Source: Pirellulales bacterium (lineage in GTDB: Bacteria > Planctomycetota > Planctomycetia > Pirellulales > Thermoguttaceae). From it: a stretch of DNA of 13,949 nucleotides. The translations under genes were made by a program, and so were the position numbers. Below the pieces are notes generated by a model. The model was not told where the DNA came from, ran no database searches, and saw only the letters and a list, made by a program, of their open reading frames with translations. Shown here piece after piece: positions 1 through 5,893 of the stretch (its first letter is position 1; every line of letters starts with the position of its first letter). The stretch spans positions 1-13,949 of the forward strand of contig JAUWJC010000039.1 in the NCBI GenBank assembly GCA_030607895.1. The letters run 5' to 3'.

Positions 1-80
1 ACCCCCTAGACAACCACTCTTCATCTCCCAGACGCTCCTACTAGCACCATTCGTATTACCGCCATTTTTACATCAAAGAT

Positions 81-160
81 TCGAGTTGTCAATAGGCCAG
101 TCGACAAAATGGCGAAAATTTTTCAGATTGCCAACCCCCCCACCAGAATCTCGATTTTCT
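81..160 (+). repeat. Degenerate direct repeat, copy 1
   Basis: This stretch aligns by eye with 246-327. Shared blocks, in the same order, are ttgtcaatagg, a run like cggcaaaatggc, aattttt/agttttt, a C-rich run (about seven C), and a gaat-tct tail. The bases just upstream of both copies (about 50-80 and 217-245) also look weakly related, so the true unit may be longer, with a period near 165. No coding or binding role is evident. Confidence 0.55.
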
Positions 161-245
161 CAACGTCGTCAGCCAAGCACCAAACCATCAGGCATTCCTT
201 GCCCGATAGCATCACTCGCATACCCTTCTTTTATAATTGCTCGAT

Positions 246-327
246 CTGAATTGTCAATAGGCTGCGCGGCAAAATGGCCAAAGTTTTTAGATTCACCATC
301 CCCCCCACTGGAATTCTCTTGGGTTTC
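246..327 (+). repeat. Degenerate direct repeat, copy 2
   Basis: This is the partner of the repeat at 81-160, about 165 bases downstream. It keeps the identical ttgtcaatagg block, the aaaatggc block and the C-run. It could be a remnant of a duplicated regulatory segment or of an old mobile element. Only two copies are clear in this window. Confidence 0.55.
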
Positions 328-477
328 GGGGCGGTCTTTCACGGGCACGTCGTTGACTTCGAGGCCATTGACGATAGACTGGAAGTTGGTGGAGTTACTC
401 TTTCCGGCCGCTTGTCAGCACTTCTTGGCTGTGTTTTCCCGCATCAAGCGACAGTGGTAACTGTTCACGGCCAGGCG

Positions 478-575
478 GTCCCCTTCCGTAGCGCCGAAGG
501 GGACAGGTCCATGTTTTCGGCTTGCACGTCCAAGGAGAATGGACAATCAACCGGCCGAAAAATGGACCAGTCCCC
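478..575. repeat. Compound palindrome (hairpin plus long inverted repeat)
   Basis: Two overlapping foldbacks are visible. A short perfect hairpin pairs 478-486 (gtccccttc) with 496-504 (gaaggggac). A longer inverted repeat pairs 499-521 with 554-575, whose right arm begins gccgaaaaatggaccag. With one insertion and one mismatch the arms are about 22 bases. The right arm shares its core, gccgaaaaa followed by [t/g]ggaccag, with the two elements inside the membrane-protein gene at 6784-6864 and 7030-7104. I read it as a diverged relative of those elements in a non-coding location. Confidence 0.7.
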
Positions 576-864
576 AGTGTTGGGGTATCAGTTCCGATTT
601 GCCGGTTTGTTTGGGCGATGCGGCTGGGGCCCGAAGGGTTGGTGGGGTGGTGATATCGAGCCGCCCGATGCGTCAGTATTTTGAGGTAGAATTGCCTACT
701 GTATCCCGGCTGCTGGTGGGACATGCTTTCGGCCGGCTCGTTCGGGGGGTGTCGTTGTGGGCAGTCGGACGTGAGAACGGCGAGCTATTTGGGTGCGGAT
801 GCCACCCACGAGAACGGAGTGCGCGCAGAGCCGAAAGCGGAAAACGGAACGATCAATGGAATCA

Positions 865-1022
865 GGCCACGGATGAAACACGGATGAAACACGGATTGAA
901 AAAAGGAATAGGGTGTTTTGATGCATCTTGATCTTGATATCTTGGTATCGTGCCGGACGAATGAGGCGGCACTCGAAATCCGGCCTCTTCATCCGTGTTT
1001 GATCCGTGTTTGATCCGTGGCC
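865..1022. repeat. Long inverted repeat with tandem 12-base arms
   Basis: The left arm (865-896) and right arm (991-1022) are complementary over 32 bases with two mismatches. Each arm contains short tandem units: cacggatgaaa-type on the left and gatccgtgttt-type on the right. The 94-base centre shows no gene. The right arm ends about 50 bases before the NusG-like start codon, so in RNA this would form a long hairpin in the leader. It is a different sequence type from the other palindromes here. Confidence 0.8.
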
Positions 1023-1073
1023 GAGCTAATCCCGTGAACGGTTGCCTGCTTTCAGATTTCGGCTTAGAAAAAG

Positions 1074-1640
1074 ATGCCCATTCTCCCCCCTCAACCTGAC
1101 ATTTATCCTGACGGCCTGCTGGAGCAGGCCGGCTCGGGCAACGACTGTTCGGCCTGCTGGTGGGCGTTGTATACGCTGCCGCGGCGCGAGAAGGACCTGA
1201 TGCGTCGGCTGCAAGTGATGGATATTGCCCACTATGGCCCACTGGTGAAACGGCGGCGGCGTTCGCCCGGCGGCCGGGTGCGGACTTCGCAGGTTCCGCT
1301 GTTCTCCGGTTACGTTTTTCTTCACGGCGGCGAGGAGCATCGGCAGCAGGCGTTGACCACCAATTGCATTTCGCGGTGCCTGAAAATCCCCAACGAAGAG
1401 GAATTGGTCCGCGATTTGCGCAAGATCAAGCGTCTGATCGATTCCGAGGCGCCGTTGACGCCGGAATCACGAAGCGAGGAGGGGATGCGGGTCCGCATCC
1501 GAGGCGGTTCGCTGGCCGGTTTGGAAGGGACGGTAATCAAACGACGTGGGTCCGAGAGGCTATTGGTGGTCGTGGAGTTCCTTCAACAGGGGGCTTCCAT
1601 CCAGTTGGACGACTTCCAGGTCGAGCGGATTGACGGGTGA
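1074..1640 (+). CDS. NusG-like transcription elongation/antitermination factor (RfaH/UpxY/LoaP type)
   Basis: The protein is 188 residues, close to the usual size for specialised NusG paralogs. After a variable N-terminus, an NGN-like domain begins at WWALYTLPRREKDLMRRL (29-46) and includes the typical PLFSGYVFLH stretch (75-84). A C-terminal KOW domain follows from about 137 (GMRVRIRGGSLAGLEGTV). Factors of this type bind RNA polymerase and suppress pausing or termination within particular long operons, often capsule or exopolysaccharide ones. Its place as first gene of a glycan cluster supports that role over housekeeping NusG, which normally sits beside secE and ribosomal protein genes. 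The ATG at 1074 is the natural start; the Shine-Dalgarno match (gaaaaag) is weak. The gene is followed by a double-hairpin repeat. Confidence 0.85.
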   Translation: MPILPPQPDIYPDGLLEQAGSGNDCSACWWALYTLPRREKDLMRRLQVMDIAHYGPLVKRRRRSPGGRVRTSQVPLFSGYVFLHGGEEHRQQALTTNCISRCLKIPNEEELVRDLRKIKRLIDSEAPLTPESRSEEGMRVRIRGGSLAGLEGTVIKRRGSERLLVVVEFLQQGASIQLDDFQVERIDG

Positions 1641-1674
1641 GGTGAGAGCTTGGCGCGGCGGAGCCGCGATTGTG

Positions 1675-1772
1675 TCCCTTAGCCCCCGGCTCTGCCGGGG
1701 GATTGTCGGAAATTCCATTGAACGCAGGTCATCGGCACCACCCGTCCCCCGGCAAAGCCGGGGGCTGAGGGA
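1675..1772. repeat. Double-hairpin inverted repeat downstream of the NusG-like gene
   Basis: Arms 1675-1702 and 1745-1772 are complementary over 28 bases with two mismatches. Each arm is itself a perfect hairpin: cccccggc/gccggggg at 1683-1690 with 1694-1701, and at 1746-1753 with 1757-1764. The sequence can therefore fold as one large or two small structures. A small GC hairpin, 1654-1658 with 1664-1668, precedes it. No T-run follows, so it does not look like a classical intrinsic terminator. It may cause pausing or attenuation between the NusG-like gene and the sugar transferase, or simply be a REP-like element. Confidence 0.8.
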
Positions 1773-1880
1773 AAACTTTGTCAGGACAACAAGCTTTTAC
1801 GGATTTGCAATACGGAGTGGGAACCGCACCCCCCAATCGGAATTTTGGGAAATTGCTTGATCATTTCCGAGAAGAGGATT

Positions 1881-1958
1881 ATGGTAGATGGTATGGATGC
1901 TCTCGTCGGGCATTTGAGTTCACGGAAATGGCTTGTCGATCGACGGCCATTTCGGTGA
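1881..1958 (+). CDS. Possible 25-codon leader ORF or displaced N-terminus of the sugar transferase
   Basis: An ATG at 1881, preceded by the purine-rich gagaagagga (1869-1878), opens a 25-residue frame beginning MVDGMDALVGHLSSRKWLVD and ending at TGA 1956-1958. It is in a different phase from the sugar transferase. The peptide reads more like a protein N-terminus than the overlapping upstream extension of the transferase frame. It could be a leader peptide, the true N-terminus separated by a frameshift near 1955, or chance. I do not recognise it. Confidence 0.25.
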   Translation: MVDGMDALVGHLSSRKWLVDRRPFR

Positions 1959-2026
1959 GAGACACGACTTGTCCCCGCTTGTTTCGAGTGATCCGACTGC
2001 CATTACCACCGCCGGAGTCCGCCGGA

Positions 2027-2908
2027 ATGCCGTTTGTTGTTCGCAAGACAAAATGCTTTGAGAAACCGCGCGCGCGGTTTGCCGGCGACGAGAACGTGAC
2101 GCCCGCGCCGTATTTCCGCGTGAAGGCTATCACCAGTCGAACGGGCGCGACGATTCTAGCAACCGTTACGCTGCCGCTGGTAGGGCTTCTGATCGTGCTG
2201 GTCCGTCTCACGTCGCGGGGGCCTGGCATCTATCGGCAAGAACGCGTCGGCCTGTACGGCCGGATATTCACGCTATACAAGATTCGCACCATGCGGTTCG
2301 ATGCCGAGGAGAAGACCGGGCCGGTGTGGACCGAGAAGAACGATCCGCGTATCACCTGGTTGGGACGTCTGTTGAGGCGGGTTCACCTGGACGAGTTGCC
2401 GCAGTTTATCAATGTGCTTCGTGGCGAAATGACGTTAATCGGACCTCGGCCCGAGCGTCCTGAGTTTACCCAGCACCTTGCCAGGAAGATACCGGGCTAC
2501 ATGGACCGATACGCCGTACCGCCCGGTATCACGGGGCTGTCGCAGGTCAATCTGCCGCCGGACACCGGTATCGACAGTGTCCGCCGCAAGTTGATGCTGG
2601 ACCTGGAATACATTCGCATTGCCGGCCTGCTGCTTGACGCACGGATCGTCGTTTGCACCTCGTTGCGTCTTTTGGGTTTTCCGGGAAGGCGCGTGGCGCG
2701 GTTGTTGGGAGTGAGGCGGCATCCAAGGCTCCCGGAACCGGCACCCGAAACGGCATCCGAAACGGCATCCGAAACACCGTCCGAAAAAGGCTCGCCGGCG
2801 ACTTACCGCAAAGCGTTGGGTACCGAGGTTCATTCGGGCAACGGCTCGTGCGGGAGCAAATCGCGGAAGAAGGACGGGATTCCGGCAGCGTATGGCCCGT
2901 CCAAATGA
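2027..2908 (+). CDS. Polyprenyl-phosphate sugar-1-phosphate transferase (bacterial sugar transferase family)
   Basis: It probably transfers a sugar phosphate from a nucleotide sugar to undecaprenyl phosphate at the inner membrane, the first step of exopolysaccharide repeat assembly. One hydrophobic segment (TILATVTLPLVGLLIVLVRL) precedes the family core: TSRGPGIYRQERVG, then LYKIRTM, then LDELPQFINVLRGEMTLIGP, RPE, and GLSQVN. These are hallmarks of the sugar transferase family (PF02397). The start is uncertain. The frame opens as far back as TTG 1778, with ATG at 1928, but the 1778-2026 translation has no family similarity that I can see. I chose ATG 2027, with cggag about nine bases upstream, giving 293 residues. 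The C-terminal tail of about 70 residues is unusual: basic and repetitive (ETASETASETPSEK), with Gly/Ser-rich stretches after it. Confidence 0.85.
   Translation: MPFVVRKTKCFEKPRARFAGDENVTPAPYFRVKAITSRTGATILATVTLPLVGLLIVLVRLTSRGPGIYRQERVGLYGRIFTLYKIRTMRFDAEEKTGPVWTEKNDPRITWLGRLLRRVHLDELPQFINVLRGEMTLIGPRPERPEFTQHLARKIPGYMDRYAVPPGITGLSQVNLPPDTGIDSVRRKLMLDLEYIRIAGLLLDARIVVCTSLRLLGFPGRRVARLLGVRRHPRLPEPAPETASETASETPSEKGSPATYRKALGTEVHSGNGSCGSKSRKKDGIPAAYGPSK
2741..2788 (+). repeat. 12-base tandem repeat, four units, in the transferase C-terminus
   Basis: Units at 2741-2752, 2753-2764, 2765-2776 and 2777-2788 follow the pattern gcatccgaaacg, with growing divergence at the edges. They encode a four-residue A-S-E-T-like repeat outside the catalytic core. 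The in-frame unit length means copy number could change without breaking the gene. Confidence 0.85.
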
Positions 2909-2934
2909 ACCTGCAAAGTGGGTTGTAGTGAGCT

Positions 2935-3019
2935 GTCAGCTATCAGCTATCAGTATGAAAACGCACAACAACCCTGCTTCCAGGAGTCGAAAGCTGACCG
3001 CTGAAAGCTGAAAGCTGAC
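2935..3019. repeat. Inverted repeat of cagctatcag/ctgaaagctga units
   Basis: Arms 2935-2954 and 3000-3019 pair over 20 bases with three mismatches. Both arms are built from short tandem units (gtcagctatcag on the left, gctgaaa on the right). The element fills most of the 115-base gap before the deacetylase. Its right arm ends four bases before the GTG start and supplies the last upstream in-frame stop (TGA 3009-3011). Confidence 0.7.
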
Positions 3020-3023
3020 CGCC

Positions 3024-3923
3024 GTGAAAGTGATTAACGCCTTCACCGTGGACGTGGAAGACTACTACCACGTCTCGGCCTTCGAGGAGCATATCGATCG
3101 GGCGCACTGGGACCGATATGAGAGTCGCGTGGTGGCCAACACGCACCGCATCCTCAAGATGCTTGGCCGTCACGAGGTTCGGGCAACGTTTTTCGTGCTG
3201 GGCTGGGTGGCCGAGCGTTTTCCCCGACTGGTTCGGGACATTCAGGCCGGGGGGCACGAAATCGGAGCGCACGGCCACTGGCACCACTTGATCTACCGGA
3301 TGTCACCCGATGAGTTCCGCACCGATTTGGTCCGGTGCCGAGATGTTTTGCAGCAGATCACCGGCAAGCCGGTTGTTGCGTACCGTGCTCCCAGTTTTTC
3401 GATAACGAAGAAATCGCTTTGGGCGTTGGCGATTCTGGCCGAGGAGGGCTTCCGCTTCGATTCCAGCGTATTTCCGATTTATCACGACCGCTACGGTATC
3501 CCGGGCGCCGAGGTATCGATTCACCGGATCGACACACCCGCCGGTCCGCTTTGGGAGTTTCCCGTTTCCGTGCTTCGGATAGGCCGGATGAACTTGCCCG
3601 TCTCCGGCGGCGGCTATTTTCGTCTGTATCCGCTGCACTTGACCCTGCAATTTCTCTCGAAAATCAACCGCAAACACAACCGGCCGTTTGTGTTTTACGT
3701 CCATCCCTGGGAGTTGGACCCGGACCAGCCGCGTTTGCAGATATGTTCTCGCCTTTCGCGCACCAGGCACTACCTGAACCTGGCATCGACCGAAAAGAAG
3801 CTGGACGTGCTTCTGCGGAAGTTCCGCTTTGGACCACTTGGCGACGTGATCGAGGAAACGCGGTTGTCGTCGTCGGTTCCAACGGTTGCGCAGGCAACAC
3901 TGGCTGGAAAGGACACGCGTTAG
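3024..3923 (+). CDS. Polysaccharide deacetylase, XrtA/PEP-CTERM-locus type
   Basis: The protein is 299 residues. The N-terminal NodB-like fold opens with FTVDVEDYYHV (7-17), which carries the acidic metal/catalytic residues. The metal-binding H-x3-H follows in HEIGAHGHWHH (H83 and H87), then RAPSFSIT (121-128). The C-terminal part, with GGGYFRLYP and FVFYVHPWELDPDQPR, matches the extension (DUF3473-like) seen in deacetylases of XrtA exopolysaccharide loci. It probably removes acetyl groups from amino sugars of the glycan. No signal peptide is evident, so its location is unclear. GTG 3024 is the first start after an in-frame TGA at 3009-3011. No Shine-Dalgarno is visible because a palindrome abuts the start. 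The next gene begins seven bases after the stop. Confidence 0.9.
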   Translation: MKVINAFTVDVEDYYHVSAFEEHIDRAHWDRYESRVVANTHRILKMLGRHEVRATFFVLGWVAERFPRLVRDIQAGGHEIGAHGHWHHLIYRMSPDEFRTDLVRCRDVLQQITGKPVVAYRAPSFSITKKSLWALAILAEEGFRFDSSVFPIYHDRYGIPGAEVSIHRIDTPAGPLWEFPVSVLRIGRMNLPVSGGGYFRLYPLHLTLQFLSKINRKHNRPFVFYVHPWELDPDQPRLQICSRLSRTRHYLNLASTEKKLDVLLRKFRFGPLGDVIEETRLSSSVPTVAQATLAGKDTR

Positions 3924-3930
3924 GTAGGAA

Positions 3931-4665
3931 ATGGCGGATTCCGACTACAGGTGGGCGAAGTACATCGAGTGCTATCGCAAGGGTCAGTGGAGGGCGCCGG
4001 TTTTCCACGACATGATCCTCGACGAAGCGCGGCGACGGCCCGGCCGGTTGGCTTTCCTCGATATCGGATGTGGGAGCGGATTCGACAACAATGTCGAGCT
4101 TCAGCAATCGCTGGCCAGTGAGGCCGGCCGATATGTCGGAGTGGAACCCGATCCGCGGATTAGTCTCGGACCGCATTTTGACGAAGTGCATCGATGTGCT
4201 TTCGAAGAGGCGCCCTTGGAGCCCGGCTCCGTCGATATTGCCTTCGCCAACTTTGTCTTGGAGCACGTGCCTACCCCGGAACGATTTTGGAAAAAGCTGT
4301 ACGACGTGTTGGCCGAGGACGGGGTCTTCTGGGGTTTCACCGTCGACGGGCGGAATTTCTTCGCCGTTGCATCGCAAACGACTGAATTTCTGGGAGTGAA
4401 AAGGGCGTATTTCCGTTGGCTGCATCGCGATTCGAGTTTGCGCAATTTCGAGCATTACCCAACGCATTATCGGGCCAATACGCCTCGCCAGATATCGAGA
4501 TACACACGCAGCTTCAGCCGCGTCGAGTTCACGAGTTTGCATCGCGTGGGCCAGTTGGACTACTGCGTTCCGCGTTTACTTCGTCCTTTGGCGCATGTTT
4601 GCGACCGAATCATTATCGCCGGCGGATTGCCCGGCTCCGTTCTTCTCGTCAGGCTCCAGAAATAG
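3931..4665 (+). CDS. Class I SAM-dependent methyltransferase
   Basis: The protein is 244 residues. The SAM-binding motif I is FLDIGCGSG (42-50), followed by the acidic end of strand 2, VGVEPDP (69-75), and motif IV/post-I region FANFVLEHVP (105-114), as in Methyltransf_11-like enzymes. The target is unknown; given the neighbours, a sugar of the glycan or a lipid-linked intermediate is likely. The ATG is preceded immediately by taggtagga, a Shine-Dalgarno-like stretch at short spacing. It is packed tightly between the deacetylase (7-base gap) and the GT4 gene (12-base gap), which supports co-transcription. Confidence 0.85.
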   Translation: MADSDYRWAKYIECYRKGQWRAPVFHDMILDEARRRPGRLAFLDIGCGSGFDNNVELQQSLASEAGRYVGVEPDPRISLGPHFDEVHRCAFEEAPLEPGSVDIAFANFVLEHVPTPERFWKKLYDVLAEDGVFWGFTVDGRNFFAVASQTTEFLGVKRAYFRWLHRDSSLRNFEHYPTHYRANTPRQISRYTRSFSRVEFTSLHRVGQLDYCVPRLLRPLAHVCDRIIIAGGLPGSVLLVRLQK

Positions 4666-4677
4666 TCTCGAACAGCC

Positions 4678-5886
4678 GTGCAAGAGCGCGTAACAAAAAT
4701 CCTCTACCTGGTTCATCGCGTCCCCTATCCGCCGAATCGGGGCGATCGGATCCGGTCGTTCCATCTGCTGGAATTTCTGGGGGCACGGGCGGAAGTCCAC
4801 CTGGCCTTCCTGTCGGAGCAACCAGTCTCGGAAGAAGCCATCGCGGCAATTCGGAAACACTGCAAGCGGTTGGCGGCGGTCGTGCTCACCCGGCGGAGGC
4901 GAGGGCTTCGCGCGGCGTGCGCGGCGGCCACGGGCCGGACGGCCACCGAAGGTCTGTTTCGCTCGCCTCGGCTCAAGCGGATCGTGCGAGATTGGTCCCG
5001 TCAGACACGCTTCGACGCGGTTGTGGTCTTCTGCTCGAGCATGGTGCAGTACCTCGACGTGCCGGCGCTTGATGGGGTTCCTGCGGTTGTCGACTTGGTC
5101 GACGTGGACAGTCAGAAATGGCTCGATTACGCCGAGCAGGCAGGCGGTTTCAAGCGGTTCCTCTACCGGCTGGAAGGGCGACGGCGCAGGAAGCTGGAAC
5201 GGTCGCTGGCCGAGCGAGCCAAGGCCGTCACGCTGGTCAGTCCGCAGGAGGCCGATATCTATCGGGCGTTTTGCCCGACCGATCGCGTTTATGCTATCGC
5301 CAACGGCGTGGACCTGGACTATTTCCGGCCGGCCGACTCGGCCGACTCGGCGGAGTCGGAGCGGCTTGTGTTTGTGGGAGCGTTGGACTACCGAGCGAAC
5401 ATTGACGGGGTTAAGTGGTTTTGCGAGCACGTTTGGCCGGAAATTCACCACCGGCGAGGCGCTGCCACCTTCACGCTGGTGGGTAGCAACCCGACGTCCG
5501 ACGCCCGTCGGCTGGCCGAGTTACCCGGCGTCGAGTTGGCCGCCGACGTACCCGACGTGCGACCTTACCTAGCCGGTGCCGCGGTGGTCGTGGTTCCCTT
5601 GCGAATCGCCCGGGGTATTCAGAACAAGGTCCTCGAAGCCCTGGCGATGGGCAAGCCGATCGTGGCTTCGCCACAAAGCCTGGAAGGACTCGACGTCGAG
5701 CCGGGCGTACACCTCTGCCAGGCCGCCGAAGCTCGCCAGTGGATCGAAAACATCGAAGAACTGCTCGACAACCGCGAGCTTCGCCGCCGCCTGGCAACGG
5801 CGGGCCGGACGCACGTCGAGCAAAACCGCTCGTGGGACGCACGGATGAAACCGTTCGCGGCACTCTTGGGATTGGCCGGGGGCTGA
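4678..5886 (+). CDS. GT4-family glycosyltransferase, XrtA/PEP-CTERM-associated type
   Basis: The protein is 402 residues, normal for GT-B enzymes. The N-terminus ILYLVHRVPYPPNRGDRIRS and the central VDLVDVDSQKWLDYA are characteristic of the sugar transferase family found with XrtA/EpsH1 exopolysaccharide loci (TIGR03087-like). The C-terminal domain has NGVDLDYF, LVFVGALDYRANIDGVKWF and the donor-binding stretch RGIQNKVLEALAMGKPIVAS (312-331), with E320 in the usual catalytic Glu position. It would add a sugar from a nucleotide donor to the lipid-linked glycan in the cytoplasm. The start is GTG 4678, with no strong Shine-Dalgarno. A short repetitive insert, ADSADSAESE, sits between the two domains. 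Confidence 0.9.
   Translation: MQERVTKILYLVHRVPYPPNRGDRIRSFHLLEFLGARAEVHLAFLSEQPVSEEAIAAIRKHCKRLAAVVLTRRRRGLRAACAAATGRTATEGLFRSPRLKRIVRDWSRQTRFDAVVVFCSSMVQYLDVPALDGVPAVVDLVDVDSQKWLDYAEQAGGFKRFLYRLEGRRRRKLERSLAERAKAVTLVSPQEADIYRAFCPTDRVYAIANGVDLDYFRPADSADSAESERLVFVGALDYRANIDGVKWFCEHVWPEIHHRRGAATFTLVGSNPTSDARRLAELPGVELAADVPDVRPYLAGAAVVVVPLRIARGIQNKVLEALAMGKPIVASPQSLEGLDVEPGVHLCQAAEARQWIENIEELLDNRELRRRLATAGRTHVEQNRSWDARMKPFAALLGLAGG
5332..5359 (+). repeat. 9-base tandem repeat with small hairpin inside the GT4 gene
   Basis: Two exact gccgactcg units (5332-5340, 5341-5349) are followed by a variant, gcggagtcg. The last units form a small hairpin (5342-5348 pairing with 5353-5359). It encodes ADSADSAES in the linker before the C-terminal domain, a place that tolerates length change. 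Confidence 0.6.
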
Positions 5887-5893
5887 AGGACGA

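Larger units (their letters stand above)
1..1073. other. Upstream non-coding region with repeats, no convincing gene
   Basis: I see no credible gene here. The open frames on both strands give low-complexity Arg/Pro/Ser-rich translations without recognisable motifs, and they cross the repeats listed separately. The region holds two degenerate direct repeats (about 81-160 and 246-327), a compound palindrome (478-575) and a long inverted repeat (865-1022). It lies directly upstream of the NusG-like gene that opens the operon, so it may carry the promoter and a long leader. I could not find a convincing -35/-10 pair. Confidence 0.6.

Noticed and set aside
86..931. Several overlapping + strand open frames in the upstream region (86-460, 274-684, 539-931)
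   Set aside because: The translations are Arg/Pro/Ser/Trp-rich without motifs, overlap one another, and cross repeats. They look like chance frames in GC-rich non-coding DNA.
478..1022. CRISPR array
   Set aside because: The repeats are inverted rather than regularly spaced direct repeats, and there are no spacers or cas genes.
395..1340. Minus-strand open frames at 395-724, 696-992, 862-1242 and 1026-1340
   Set aside because: They run through palindromic elements or antisense to the NusG-like gene, with no recognisable domain or ribosome binding site.
1675..1772. Intrinsic terminator after the NusG-like gene
   Set aside because: The hairpins are strong but no T-run follows, and the structure is a symmetric double hairpin like other repeats in this window.
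1778..2026. Long N-terminal extension of the sugar transferase from TTG 1778
   Set aside because: The extension has no hydrophobic or conserved family sequence and a poor start codon, so I placed the start at ATG 2027. ATG 1928 remains possible.
4576..5451. Long minus-strand open frame antisense to the GT4 gene
   Set aside because: It mirrors the high-GC third-codon pattern of a clear GT4 enzyme on the + strand and has no domain of its own.
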